DNA of 64,000 nt from an uncultured Collinsella sp. (GTDB taxonomy: Bacteria > Actinomycetota > Coriobacteriia > Coriobacteriales > Coriobacteriaceae). The translations under genes and the position numbers were made by a program. Numbering within the stretch: the stretch's first letter is position 1; each line of letters opens with the position of its first letter. Where the stretch lies: contig CANRSF010000010.1 in the NCBI GenBank assembly GCA_947642445.1, positions 1-64,000 of the forward strand, in the 5' to 3' direction. Below the pieces are notes generated by a model. That model was not told where the DNA came from, searched no databases, and saw only the letters and a program-made list of their open reading frames with translations. Shown piece by piece: positions 8,123 through 17,563 of the stretch.

Positions 8123-9682
8123 ATGACTAATAAGATTGGTAAAAAGCGTAAGATCACATTCTGGACGCGCTTGGGCTTTGGTATGGGCGGTATGCTCAAT
8201 TCCGGTGCCCTGACCTTTACGCACAGCTACATGGTGCTGTTCCTGTCCACGGAGTGCGGCCTGTCTGCAGGTGAGGCTGCGCTGATTAGCTCGTTTGCCA
8301 TCTATGTCAACGCCATTCTTTGCCCGCTGATGGGCTTTGTGGCCGATAACTTCTATGCCACCAAGATCGGCCGCATCTTTGGTCGTCGTCGTTTCTGGAT
8401 CTTGCTGGCCATCCCGATGATGATCGCCGAGCCGCTCATCTTCGTGGCTACGCCGTTTGGCTTCCCGTACTACTTTGTGCTGTACCTGATCTACAACGTC
8501 GCGTACACGTTCTGCACCGCCAACCTGTCGCCGCTTACCATCGAGATGACCGACGACTTTAAGGAGCGTACGTACCTTACCGGCTACAAGCATCTCTTTG
8601 GTAACGCCGCCGGCTTCCTGATGGCTGCACTCGTCGGCTTTGGCTTTGGCACCTTCGGCGAGACCAACCCGTTCAGCTACTTCATCATCGCTACGGTCAA
8701 CGCTTCGGTCATGGCAATCTCGCTGCTCTGCGTGTACCTGTCCACGTGGGAGCACACCCCCGAGGAGGTCGCTCAGGAGAAGATCGAGAGCGTCGGCGAG
8801 GGCATCAAGAAGTTCTTTGTGGACGTTATCTCCACCTTCCGCAACAAGTCCTTCCGCAAGGTCCTGTATGCACAGGTCTCCACGAAGCTCGCTGCTGCCT
8901 GCTGGTCTGCCTGCCTGTCCTTCTTCATCGTCTACTGCCTGCAGATTCCTAAGTCCTACGAGTCCGTGATGGAGATGCCTGGCAAGGTCGTCGCTATCGT
9001 CTGCACCGCCATCTGGGTCGCCCTCATGGCCAAGAAGGGCTTCCACAAGTCTTGGTACCTCGCAAATGTCGGTTGCGCTGCGTGCATCATTGCCTACAAC
9101 TACTTCGCCTTTGGTCAGATCAACGGCACCTCCACGGTCGCCATCGCCATGATCGCCTACCCCATCATCTTCGCCATCTGGAAGTTCTTCTACGTCGGCT
9201 TCCAGTACCTGCCCGATGTTCTGCTCAACTACATCCCCGATGTCGATGAACTCATCACCCTGCGTCGTCGCGAGGGCATCTACAGCTCCGCACAGCAGCT
9301 CTGCCAGCAGATCGCCCAGGCTATCGCCGTCAACGTGTGGGCTATCGTCCTTGCTGCCTCCGGCTTCATTCAGACCGCCGGCAATAGCGACGCCGTGACC
9401 CAGCCCGCTACCGTGCCTCTGTATATCTGCGGCTACATGATCATCGGCTGCGCCGGCTTCTTCCTGCTTGCGGCCGTCCTTGCCCGCGGCATCAAGATCG
9501 ACAAGGAGCAGTGCGACGTCCTTTGCGACGAGATTCACCGAGTCAAGGAGGGTGGCAAGATGGCCGACGTCAAGCCCGAGGTCAAGGCGCTTTGCGAGGA
9601 GCTCTCCGGCTTTAAGTACGAGGACTGCTTTGCCCACAACAACGTTGGCTTCCAGGACGGTAGCGTAACTCCCGCCGAGTAA
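8123..9682 (+). CDS. GPH/MFS-type sugar-cation symporter, probably for (oligo)galacturonides
   Basis: A 519-residue integral membrane protein with about twelve hydrophobic helices and the layout of glycoside-pentoside-hexuronide symporters: an early FGMGGM helix, the loop after helix 2 with GRRRFWIL, and a soluble C-terminal tail of about 60 residues. These proteins import sugars or uronides with H+ or Na+. The ATG at 8123 was chosen for its AGAGGGAG ribosome site; an upstream in-frame GTG overlaps an operator half-site. The operator cluster and its place between the uxa operon and the pectinases point to import of galacturonate or its oligomers, which is inference. Confidence 0.85.
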   Translation: MTNKIGKKRKITFWTRLGFGMGGMLNSGALTFTHSYMVLFLSTECGLSAGEAALISSFAIYVNAILCPLMGFVADNFYATKIGRIFGRRRFWILLAIPMMIAEPLIFVATPFGFPYYFVLYLIYNVAYTFCTANLSPLTIEMTDDFKERTYLTGYKHLFGNAAGFLMAALVGFGFGTFGETNPFSYFIIATVNASVMAISLLCVYLSTWEHTPEEVAQEKIESVGEGIKKFFVDVISTFRNKSFRKVLYAQVSTKLAAACWSACLSFFIVYCLQIPKSYESVMEMPGKVVAIVCTAIWVALMAKKGFHKSWYLANVGCAACIIAYNYFAFGQINGTSTVAIAMIAYPIIFAIWKFFYVGFQYLPDVLLNYIPDVDELITLRRREGIYSSAQQLCQQIAQAIAVNVWAIVLAASGFIQTAGNSDAVTQPATVPLYICGYMIIGCAGFFLLAAVLARGIKIDKEQCDVLCDEIHRVKEGGKMADVKPEVKALCEELSGFKYEDCFAHNNVGFQDGSVTPAE

Positions 9683-9706
9683 GGCCGACATATCGTCCAA
9701 ATCACA

Positions 9707-9749
9707 GGGCCGTGCCACCGGAATTCCGCCGGCAGGCACGGCCCTTTTT
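9707..9749 (+). terminator. Terminator of the GPH transporter gene
   Basis: GGGCCGTGCC pairs with GGCACGGCCC, followed by five T, 24 bases after the stop. Confidence 0.85.
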
Positions 9750-9797
9750 CAACAGCGTACAATTTGCCTTTAGAGCATCTTTTTGAGGGAGAAACCC

Positions 9798-11393
9798 ATG
9801 GAGACGAACGTTATCTGGCGCAACGCGCGCGCGGCGGTTATCGAGCTTGACGACGGCGGTTACTTTACCTGCGCCGATACGTGGGAGATCTTTGTCAACG
9901 ACGAGCCCGCCGGTACCACGAATACGGTCGAGACCTATGTCGACGGCCTGACCCCCGGCAAGCGCAACCTGGTCCGTTTTGTCTGTGGCGAGCGTGAGCT
10001 GAGCGTAGGTGTCACCACGCCGGCTGAGCCCTTTACCATCAACGTTCGCGACTGTGGCGCCAAGGGCGATGCCGAGCATGATGACACCACCAACATCCAG
10101 GCTGCCATCATGGCTTGCCCCAAGGGTGGCCGCGTGCTGATCCCCGCCGGTAGTTATCGCATCAAGTCTCTCTTCCTTAAGAGCAATATCAACATCGAGC
10201 TCGCCGAGGGAGCGGTGCTGCTGGCCCGCCACGATCGTGCCTCGCTTGCCTACATCCCCGGTACGGTCAAGGGCGAAGAGGGCGCCGGTTACGCCGGTAC
10301 CGATATGACCCCGTTGGGCCGCTGGGAGGGCGAGAGCTTCTCGACCTATTGCTCCACCTTTACGGGCTTAAGCGTGCACGACGTGTGCATCTATGGTCGC
10401 GGCGCGATCGATGGCCAGACCGATTTTGCTGAGGACAACTGGTGGAACAAGGACTTTAAGAACATCTTCCGTCCCGAGGAGGGCCGCGAGGTCGCCCGTC
10501 CGCGCATGATCTTCCTGTCCGAGTGCGAGAACGTGAGTCTGGTCGGCTTTACCGTCCGCAACAGCCCGGCATGGAACATCCACCCCATCCTGTGCGAGCA
10601 CGTCGATGCGCTCTGCCTGTCCATCGAGGGTCCCAAGAACTCCCACAACACCGATGGCTTCGACCCCGAGAGCTGCGGCTTTGTCCGTATCCTGGGCTGC
10701 CAGTTCTCGGTCGGCGACGACTGCATCGCCATCAAGAGCGGCAAGCTGGGTATTGAGCCCGAGCTCCGCCCCGCAACGCACGACGTGCTGATCTCTCACT
10801 GCTACATGCACGATGGTCACGGCGCCGTGGTCCTGGGTTCAGAGGCTGCCGGCGGCATCAAGGACCTTACCGTGAGCAAGTGCCTCTTTGAGCGCACCGA
10901 CCGCGGCCTGCGCGTCAAGACCCGCCGCGGGCGCGGCAAGGACGCCGTTAACGAGGGCATCACCTTTGAGCACATTCGCATGGACGAGGTGCTCACGCCC
11001 TTCGTGGTCAACTCCTTCTACTTCTGTGACAAGGACGGCAAGACCGATTACGTGCAGTCTCGCGAGGCTTTGCCTGTCGACGACCGCACGCCCGGCTTTG
11101 GTGCCACGACGTTTTGCGATATCGAGGCCACCAACTGCCATGCTGCCGTGGCCTATATCACGGGTCTGCCCGAGAGCAAGGTGACACGTCTGACGTTCCA
11201 AGACGTTCACGTTACCTTTGCCGACGATGCCGAGCCCTTTGTGCCGGCCATGGCCTGTGGTGTGGAGCCGATGGTGCGCCAGGGCATCATCGCGCAAAAC
11301 GTCAAGGTACTCGACCTGCAAAATGTGGTTATTGAGGGCCAGGACGGCGAGGAGCTGCAGCTCCAGAACGTCGACAAGGTTGTCCGTTCCTAA
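9798..11393 (+). CDS. Polygalacturonase-like glycoside hydrolase, family GH28
   Basis: A 531-residue right-handed beta-helix enzyme. An N-terminal beta domain of about 90 residues precedes the helix. The four GH28 catalytic blocks are present in order: NTDGFD near residue 283, GDDCIAIKSG near 306, GHGAVVLGSE near 340 and RVKT near 370. They supply the three aspartates and the His and Lys used to hydrolyse alpha-1,4-galacturonosyl bonds. No signal peptide is seen, so it may act on oligomers inside the cell, as exo-polygalacturonases do. The ATG at 9798 follows GAGGGAG. The gene lies in the pectin cluster between the transporter and the esterases. Confidence 0.9.
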   Translation: METNVIWRNARAAVIELDDGGYFTCADTWEIFVNDEPAGTTNTVETYVDGLTPGKRNLVRFVCGERELSVGVTTPAEPFTINVRDCGAKGDAEHDDTTNIQAAIMACPKGGRVLIPAGSYRIKSLFLKSNINIELAEGAVLLARHDRASLAYIPGTVKGEEGAGYAGTDMTPLGRWEGESFSTYCSTFTGLSVHDVCIYGRGAIDGQTDFAEDNWWNKDFKNIFRPEEGREVARPRMIFLSECENVSLVGFTVRNSPAWNIHPILCEHVDALCLSIEGPKNSHNTDGFDPESCGFVRILGCQFSVGDDCIAIKSGKLGIEPELRPATHDVLISHCYMHDGHGAVVLGSEAAGGIKDLTVSKCLFERTDRGLRVKTRRGRGKDAVNEGITFEHIRMDEVLTPFVVNSFYFCDKDGKTDYVQSREALPVDDRTPGFGATTFCDIEATNCHAAVAYITGLPESKVTRLTFQDVHVTFADDAEPFVPAMACGVEPMVRQGIIAQNVKVLDLQNVVIEGQDGEELQLQNVDKVVRS

Positions 11394-11409
11394 CTCAGGT
11401 TGATGACCA

Positions 11410-11446
11410 GGGCTGCATTGTCGGATAAATCGGCAATGCAGCCCTT
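11410..11446 (+). terminator. Hairpin after the GH28 gene
   Basis: GGGCTGCATTG pairs perfectly with CAATGCAGCCC around a 13-base loop, with only two T following. Confidence 0.6.
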
Positions 11447-11497
11447 ATGCGATACGGCCATGTGCGATGCGCTACGCATCATGGTGAAAGGGAATAC

Positions 11498-12307
11498 ATG
11501 CTCAATAAAACGATTCCTGTCGGGGTCGATGGCTCGTCTGCCACGATTACGTCTTATGTTTTTGCTCCGACCGAAGATGCTTATGCTTTAAAACCGCTGC
11601 CTGCAGTTGTGGTCGTGCCGGGAGGCGGCTACGATCACGTTTCGCCGCGCGAAGGCGAGCCGGTAGCGCTCCGTTTGTTGGCGATGGGCTACCAAGCGTT
11701 TGTACTGAACTATTCGGTTGCTCCGGCTGTCTATCCGCTGGCATTGCAAGAACTCGCGCGGGCGGTCGATACCGTCCGAAGCCATGCGGCAGAGTACTGT
11801 GTCGATCCTGATCGGATTACGGTCATGGGTTTTTCGGCCGGTGGGCATCTAGTTGGCTTGCTCGGGGCGCTTTGGGACCAACCCTGGCTTGCAGAGTCGA
11901 TTGCGGCATCGCCTGAGTCGATTCGGCCTGACACACTTTGCTTGGGCTATCCGGTCGTAAGCTCGGGGGCCTATGCTCATCGTGGTTCATTTGAACACCT
12001 AACGGGTGCCGATGGCGCTTTGGCTCAAAAGTTGTCGATCGAGAATATGGTGGGCGAGGGCTTCCCCCGTACGTTCTTGTGGCATACCGCCGAGGATGCA
12101 TCGGTACCAGTTCAAAATAGCCTCCTTCTTGCGCAGGCTCTTGCCGACCACGGGATTGGCTTTAGCCTACATGTCTTTCCGCATGGAAAGCATGGGGCAT
12201 CGCTCGCCACGGCCCTAACGGCATTTAAGGGCTGCGCCGAGCATATTCAGCCACAAGTTCAGGGCTGGCCTGAACAGTTCGTTGCATGGGAGCGTGATGG
12301 ACGATGA
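11498..12307 (+). CDS. Alpha/beta-hydrolase, probable acetylesterase
   Basis: A 269-residue esterase of the acetylxylan/pectin acetylesterase-like group. It has the oxyanion element VPGGGYDHV near residue 40, the nucleophile elbow GFSAGG near residue 110, and plausible acid and histidine residues in TAEDASVP and FPHGKHG. Likely substrates are O-acetyl groups on (oligo)galacturonides, inferred from the neighbours. AAAGGGA precedes the ATG at 11498. Its stop overlaps the start of the next gene by four bases (ATGA), so the two are translationally coupled. Confidence 0.82.
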   Translation: MLNKTIPVGVDGSSATITSYVFAPTEDAYALKPLPAVVVVPGGGYDHVSPREGEPVALRLLAMGYQAFVLNYSVAPAVYPLALQELARAVDTVRSHAAEYCVDPDRITVMGFSAGGHLVGLLGALWDQPWLAESIAASPESIRPDTLCLGYPVVSSGAYAHRGSFEHLTGADGALAQKLSIENMVGEGFPRTFLWHTAEDASVPVQNSLLLAQALADHGIGFSLHVFPHGKHGASLATALTAFKGCAEHIQPQVQGWPEQFVAWERDGR

Positions 12308-14469
12308 GCGAAAGTATCTATACGCTGCGCGTTTCGAGGGCTGCGGCAGGAGCGTATCCAACGATTTCCGATGCCTTGGCGGCAGCCGATCAGCTCTATC
12401 CGGTTGCCGAGCAACCGGTGATGATTCGCGTCGATCCGGGCGAGTATCGCGAGCGGGTCGAGATTCATCGCTCGCATGTGACGATTGAGGGAGAGACGGC
12501 CGACAGCGTGCGTATCGTTGGCAGTCTATGTGCCAAGATGCCTTCGGAGGACGGCTCGGGCGTCGACGGCACGCTCGGCACCTTTAGGACCTATACCGTT
12601 TTGGTCGATGCCGACGACGTGCGGCTCGAGAACCTCACAATCGTCAACGATGCCGGCGACGGTCGCGAGGTGGGGCAGGCGATTGCCCTGTACGCCGACG
12701 GCGACCGTTTGGTGGTCGACGCCTGTTGCATTACGGGGCGCCAGGACACGCTGTTTTTGGGCCCGTTGCCCCCGCGCGAAGTCAAACCAGGCGGATTCAT
12801 TGGGCCCAAGCAGTTTGCGCCGCGTCGGGTGGGCCGTAAGTATTTTCGACGCTGCCGGATTGAGGGCGACGTCGACTTTATCTTTGGTGGCGCGTGTGCC
12901 TATTTTGAGGGGTGCGAGATCCGCTCGCTCAACCGCAATATGGACGTGAACGGTTACGTGACGGCGGCATCGACGCCCGAGGGAGAGCCATATGGCTTCG
13001 TGTTCCACGGCTGCTCGTTTACAGCCGCGCAAGACGTGGCACCGGATTCGGTCTATTTGGGTCGTCCTTGGCGTGAGTGGGCCCAGACCGTGCTGATCGA
13101 TTGCTGGCTGGGACAGCATATCAAGCGCGAAGGTTGGTGGGATTGGAATAAGCCGGCGGCGCACAACTGCGTGCAGTATGCTGGCGCGATTCTGCATGGG
13201 CCGGCGGGTGATACTACCGGCTGGGTGCCGTGGGCGAATGAACTCGATGTGATGGCTGCCGCCGGGTACGCTCGCGAGCAGGTGCTTGCCGGTGCGGATG
13301 GCTGGGATCCCGAGGGAGGCACCGGTGATGCGGTTGAGACGACTGGGCTATCTGCCAATGGCCGCACCGTGCACATCGAGACGTACTGCGAAGACGAGCT
13401 TGCGCTGCGCGCCCGACTGAAGCGCGAAGGGCGCTCGGCGGCATTTGCGGGCAAGACCCCTGCAGACTTTGAGGCGTGGAGGATTGCGACCAGGACTCGC
13501 CTGTACGATGTTTTGGGCCTTTCGCTTATGGACCGCGTCCCGATTGAGATTCGTGAGCTCAGCCGCGTGCGGGTTGCCGGCGGCATCGTGCGCACCCATG
13601 TGATGTTGCAGGTCGAGCGTGATGTTTGGATGCCGTTCTACCTGTTGGAGCCGTCTCATCCTAAGCTTGATGAGCGGGGACTCAAACGCTGCTATATCTG
13701 CCCGCACGGCCATCAGGGAGCAGGCGCCGCAAGTGTTGCGGGCGTGACGGGCGTGCCGGCGGTCGATGATGCTGTGCGTAAGTTCAATTACGACTACGGT
13801 CTACGTTTGGCGCGTATGGGTTACGTGACCGTCTGCCCCGACGCACGCGGTTGGGGATACCGTCGTGACTGGAAGGGTCAGGGCGATGACGAGAACAGCT
13901 TTCTGCGCGGCACGTGCCTAAACCAGGCGCGCATGGCCGAGCCGCTGGGACTTACCGTTGCGGGCCTCAACGCCTGGGATAACATGCGTCTGATCGATTA
14001 CCTAGAGGCGCGCGGCGACATTGCCATGGACGACCTGGGCTGTTTTGGCTTTTCGGGCGGCGGATACATGACACTGTATCTGGCCGCACTCGACCCGCGT
14101 GTGCGCAAGGCGTTTGTCTCGGGCTATCTGTACGGTGTCGACGATTCGCTGCTGCATCTCAATGGCAATTGCAGCTGCAACTACACACCCGGACTTTGGC
14201 GCTTGCTCGACATGGGCGATATTGCCTCGCTTATTGCGCCGCGCCCGTTGTTAGTGCAGAGCTGCGAAGAAGATCATCTGAACGGTTCGCGCGGGCTGAA
14301 AAATGTCGATGAACAGCTCAAGATCGTGCGCGATGCCTACAAGTTGCTGGGCCGCAGAGATGGCCTGCGGCACGAGGTGTGTCCGGGTGAACACCATCTG
14401 GGCGTGGCACATCTTGCCGAGGATATCGAATGGCTCGATTCGCACGTTGCGAAATGCGACCGTGCATAG
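12304..14469 (+). CDS. Bifunctional pectin methylesterase - acetylesterase fusion
   Basis: A 721-residue protein with two enzymes. Residues 1 to about 340 form a CE8 pectin methylesterase beta-helix, with GRQDTLF near 144, GDVDFIFGG near 188 (catalytic Asp pair) and LGRPWREW near 255. Residues 360-721 form an alpha/beta-hydrolase with CPHGHQGAG as oxyanion region, the nucleophile elbow GFSGGGY near 581 and an EDHLNG acid region, similar to CE7-like or dienelactone-type esterases. The enzyme would strip methyl and acetyl groups from pectic fragments so that polygalacturonase and GH105 can act. No signal peptide is visible, implying cytoplasmic action on imported oligomers. It overlaps the upstream esterase gene by four bases. 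Confidence 0.87.
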   Translation: MSESIYTLRVSRAAAGAYPTISDALAAADQLYPVAEQPVMIRVDPGEYRERVEIHRSHVTIEGETADSVRIVGSLCAKMPSEDGSGVDGTLGTFRTYTVLVDADDVRLENLTIVNDAGDGREVGQAIALYADGDRLVVDACCITGRQDTLFLGPLPPREVKPGGFIGPKQFAPRRVGRKYFRRCRIEGDVDFIFGGACAYFEGCEIRSLNRNMDVNGYVTAASTPEGEPYGFVFHGCSFTAAQDVAPDSVYLGRPWREWAQTVLIDCWLGQHIKREGWWDWNKPAAHNCVQYAGAILHGPAGDTTGWVPWANELDVMAAAGYAREQVLAGADGWDPEGGTGDAVETTGLSANGRTVHIETYCEDELALRARLKREGRSAAFAGKTPADFEAWRIATRTRLYDVLGLSLMDRVPIEIRELSRVRVAGGIVRTHVMLQVERDVWMPFYLLEPSHPKLDERGLKRCYICPHGHQGAGAASVAGVTGVPAVDDAVRKFNYDYGLRLARMGYVTVCPDARGWGYRRDWKGQGDDENSFLRGTCLNQARMAEPLGLTVAGLNAWDNMRLIDYLEARGDIAMDDLGCFGFSGGGYMTLYLAALDPRVRKAFVSGYLYGVDDSLLHLNGNCSCNYTPGLWRLLDMGDIASLIAPRPLLVQSCEEDHLNGSRGLKNVDEQLKIVRDAYKLLGRRDGLRHEVCPGEHHLGVAHLAEDIEWLDSHVAKCDRA

Positions 14470-14538
14470 CCCCTCGGCATGCTGCAAATAAACGGTACGT
14501 ACCTGTATGGCCGCCAATGGGCGGATGAGGAGAAGATT

Positions 14539-15207
14539 ATGGAAACGAAGAACTTGAGTGAATCGACCATTTGCTGCTTTGGCGATTCGACCACATGGGG
14601 GGATAACGGATGCGGCGCAGGCGGCAACGACATCTCTTGGACTTCGCATCTGGGCGCGTTGCTGGGAGGTGCAGTCGTCGAGAACTTTGGCATCAAGGGT
14701 TCGCGTATCGCCATCAAGGCCGACCGTACCGATTCGTTTGTCGAGCGCCTGGACGGTATCGACGATGCGGCCGATATCTACATTGTCTTTGGCGGCGTCA
14801 ACGACTTTAGCCGCAACGTGCCGCTTGGCGAGTTGGGCAGTACCGATGTGCATGAGTTCTACGGTGCGCTCGATTACCTGATCCGAACCATCACGGCACG
14901 CTCGCCTCGGGCAAAGCTCGTGTTTATGACGCCGTGCAAGACGAGCGGTAAGCACGAGAAGGATATCCCGGCAAGCGATGAGGCGAACCATTTGGGCCTG
15001 ACGCAGGTCGTCTACGTGCGAGCGATGCTCGAGGTCTGTGACCGCTACTCCGTTCCGGTGATTGACCTGTATGCGCAAAGCGGTATCAGCCCGTTTTTGC
15101 CGGAGCACCGCGAGCTCTATATGCCGGACGGTCTGCACTACAGCCCGGCTGGCTATGAGCGCCTGGCGCATCGCATCGCCGCGGGTCTCACCGCCGTTTG
15201 CCGCTAA
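14539..15207 (+). CDS. SGNH/GDSL-family hydrolase (esterase)
   Basis: A 222-residue SGNH hydrolase with all four blocks: CFGDSTTWGDN near the N-terminus (Ser nucleophile), a Gly in the NFGIKGSR region, VFGGVNDF (Asn), and PDGLHYS (Asp and His). Such enzymes include rhamnogalacturonan acetylesterases, so a third de-esterifying activity for pectin is likely but unproven. The ATG at 14539 follows GAGGAG. It is separated from the fusion gene by 69 bases with no terminator, so it is probably cotranscribed with it. Confidence 0.8.
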   Translation: METKNLSESTICCFGDSTTWGDNGCGAGGNDISWTSHLGALLGGAVVENFGIKGSRIAIKADRTDSFVERLDGIDDAADIYIVFGGVNDFSRNVPLGELGSTDVHEFYGALDYLIRTITARSPRAKLVFMTPCKTSGKHEKDIPASDEANHLGLTQVVYVRAMLEVCDRYSVPVIDLYAQSGISPFLPEHRELYMPDGLHYSPAGYERLAHRIAAGLTAVCR

Positions 15208-15222
15208 AAGTCTGCCGTTTGC

Positions 15223-15289
15223 GGGGAATATAGGGTTAACGTTCACCCTATATTCCCCGTTCGCGTTACACTAGGGGTAACGTTCACCT
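15223..15289 (+). promoter_or_regulatory. Promoter and two operators of the GH105 gene
   Basis: The first operator, TTAACGTTCACC, is nested at the centre of a 36-bp palindrome (15223-15258) with a single mismatch. The second, GGTAACGTTCACC, is at 15276-15288. A -10-like TACACT lies at 15267-15272, between them. Both operators have an imperfect left half (TAAC instead of GAAC). Confidence 0.75.
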
Positions 15290-15314
15290 ATCGTTTATGT
15301 CAGAGGGGACAGCA

Positions 15315-16553
15315 ATGGGTTGCAATCAAATCCTGGACCGTTATATCGAGCAGTTGATCGAAACCTCTACGCCGCAGGCGCCGGCTTGGAACATCGAAAA
15401 GATTCGCGCCGGCAAGGAGAACACCTGGAACTATATCGACGGCTGCATGATCAAGGCGCTCATCGAGCTGTACGAGATCACGGGTGAGCAGCGCTACCTG
15501 ACCTTTGCCGACGACTACATCGACTTTTTTGTCCAGGAAGACGGCACCATCAAGCACTACAAGCCCGAGGAGTACAACCTCGACAACGTCAACGCGGGCA
15601 AGACCCTCTATAAGCTCTACGATTTGGTGGGCAAGCCCAAATACCGCGCCGCCATGGACACCATTTACCGCCAGCTCGAGACCCAGCCGCGCACCAAAGA
15701 GGGCGTGTTTTGGCACAAGGCAGTCTATCCCAACCAGATCTGGCTCGACGGCATGTATATGGCGCAGCCGTTCTATATGCAGTACGAACTGAGCTTCCAC
15801 AACCGTCGCGCCTGCTCGGATAGCTTCCATATGTTTCAGGTCGTGCACGATCTGATGCGCAACCCGCTCAACGGTCTGTACTACCACGCCTACGACGCGA
15901 GCCGCAAGCAGTTCTGGTGCGATCCGGTCACCGGCCTTTCGGCCAACTTCTGGCTGCGCGCCGAGGGCTGGTTTGCCATGGCGCTCATCGATACCTGGGA
16001 GCTCATGCCGCCTTCGATGTCGGCCGAGAAGGACGAGATTCGCAAGATGTTCCACGACCTGATCGACGCTATGCTGCCGTATCAGGACGAGAAGACTGGC
16101 ATGTGGCACCAGGTCATCAACCTGCCCAATATCGCCCCCAACTACCTGGAGGAGTCGGGCAGCGCCATCTTTGCCAACGCTATCATGAAGGGCGTGCGCC
16201 TGGGCGTGCTGGGCGAGCGCTACTACCAGTACGGCCGCCGTGCGTTTGATGGCATCTGCGACACGTGCCTGTCCGAGCGCGACGGACAGCTGGCGCTCGA
16301 CAACATCTGCCTGGTGGCGGGCCTGGGCAACACCGCGCACCGCGAGGGCACGTTTGGCTACTACATGAGCGAGCCCGTCGTCAAAAACGACGCGAAGGGC
16401 GTGGCGCCGCTGGTGCTCGCCTATATCGAGACCATGCATCACGACAAGCTGGCCGGTAAGCGCGATCCGCTCGCCCCCTCGGGCGCCTGCTCCATCGAGG
16501 ACCCGTTTGGCGGCTACACTCCGGGCATCAACGCTCATAAGGGGCGTGAATAG
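15315..16553 (+). CDS. Unsaturated (rhamno)galacturonyl hydrolase, family GH105
   Basis: A 412-residue (alpha/alpha)6-barrel hydrolase resembling YteR/YesR. The signature HKAVYPNQIWLDGMYMAQPF, which contains the catalytic Asp, is near residue 140, and a second conserved helix carries FWLRAEGWFAMAL. The enzyme hydrates the 4,5-double bond of unsaturated galacturonyl residues left by lyases and frees 5-keto-4-deoxyuronate. It acts in the cytoplasm, since no signal peptide is present. The ATG at 15315 follows GAGGGG; another ATG lies six codons upstream without a ribosome site. It has its own promoter with two uronate operators, and the next gene starts just after its stop. Confidence 0.9.
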   Translation: MGCNQILDRYIEQLIETSTPQAPAWNIEKIRAGKENTWNYIDGCMIKALIELYEITGEQRYLTFADDYIDFFVQEDGTIKHYKPEEYNLDNVNAGKTLYKLYDLVGKPKYRAAMDTIYRQLETQPRTKEGVFWHKAVYPNQIWLDGMYMAQPFYMQYELSFHNRRACSDSFHMFQVVHDLMRNPLNGLYYHAYDASRKQFWCDPVTGLSANFWLRAEGWFAMALIDTWELMPPSMSAEKDEIRKMFHDLIDAMLPYQDEKTGMWHQVINLPNIAPNYLEESGSAIFANAIMKGVRLGVLGERYYQYGRRAFDGICDTCLSERDGQLALDNICLVAGLGNTAHREGTFGYYMSEPVVKNDAKGVAPLVLAYIETMHHDKLAGKRDPLAPSGACSIEDPFGGYTPGINAHKGRE

Positions 16554-16554
16554 C

Positions 16555-17460
16555 GTGGGGGCCATCACTCCGGGTGTGCGTCTGCACGACCTTCCACAAG
16601 GGACCGTCGAGGAACGCATTCGCATGGCAGGAGAGCTGGGCTTTTCGTGCATTCAGCTGCCGAGCAAGGTGCTCTACGCATCGATGGGAATCGATCGGAG
16701 CGGTTTGACCCGCGAGCTCGCCGACCATTTGCGTGCGGTGCTCGACGAGGCGGGTGTTTCGGTCGCCGTGCTCGGCTGCTATAAGAATCTGGCGACGCCC
16801 GATCGACAACAGCTTATGGATAACTTTGCCGAGTACGAGGCGTGCCTCAACTTTGCCCAGATGCTCGGCGGATGCCCGGTTGGTACCGAGACCGGTCGTC
16901 CCAATGCGCAGAACCGCGTTGCTGACGACCGTATGGCCGACGAGGCGCTCGATGCGTTTATGGACGGACTCGCACGCGTCTGCGAGTGCGCCGAGGCCGT
17001 GGGTGGGCAAATACTGATTGAGCCCGGCTGGAACGAGACGGTCAACACGCCAGATCGCTGCCGTGAGGTGCTGGAGCGCGTTTCGAGCCCGGCGCTCGGC
17101 ATGATCTACGACCCGGTGTCGCTGCTGCATCCCAGCGTCGTTGGCGAGGCACAAGAAATCACCGCGCGTATGCTCTACTTATGCGGCAGCAAGATCCGCG
17201 TGCTGCATGCCAAGGATTTTGAAGTCGTCGACAACGAGGACGAGGCCGGTTGGTGCGACGGCACGGGCTCGCGCCTGGTGTGCCACGGCGTGGGCGAGAC
17301 GGGCTGCTATGACTTTGAGCCCGTGGTGGCCTGGGCGGCTGCCGCCCGCCCTGGGATTCCCTGCGTGGTCGAGAACAGCGTGCCGGCGACGGTGGCTGGC
17401 TGCCTGACGACACTCGAGCGCATGTCCGCTCGCTGCGGGGCATCGCATCGCGAGATATAG
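16555..17460 (+). CDS. Sugar phosphate isomerase/epimerase-like TIM-barrel protein
   Basis: A 301-residue member of the xylose-isomerase-like/AP-endonuclease-2 superfamily. The N-terminus has the ERIRMAGELGFSCIQL strand-helix; metal-ligand candidates are E in LIEPGWNE, D in IYDPVS, H in VLHAKDF and E in VVENSV. Enzymes of this type isomerise or epimerise free or phosphorylated sugars; the substrate here is unknown, and a role on sugars released from pectin is inferred from position. The GTG at 16555 is favoured because AAGGGG lies ten bases upstream; a GTG at 16546 is possible. It is coupled to the GH105 gene, one base after its stop. Confidence 0.75.
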   Translation: MGAITPGVRLHDLPQGTVEERIRMAGELGFSCIQLPSKVLYASMGIDRSGLTRELADHLRAVLDEAGVSVAVLGCYKNLATPDRQQLMDNFAEYEACLNFAQMLGGCPVGTETGRPNAQNRVADDRMADEALDAFMDGLARVCECAEAVGGQILIEPGWNETVNTPDRCREVLERVSSPALGMIYDPVSLLHPSVVGEAQEITARMLYLCGSKIRVLHAKDFEVVDNEDEAGWCDGTGSRLVCHGVGETGCYDFEPVVAWAAAARPGIPCVVENSVPATVAGCLTTLERMSARCGASHREI

Positions 17461-17563
17461 CATTGGCTTTTGCTGTGGCGGCAAATTGAGCTTGCCTGAC
17501 TGGGAGCGACGGTGAAGGGTCTTTATCGTCGTCTCATTGGATTACATCAAAAAGGGGAGTTGC

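Noticed and set aside
17537..17563. TTG start for the GltD-like protein
   Set aside because: The ribosome site AAAGGGGAG lies after it, and the GTG at 17564 is at the proper distance.
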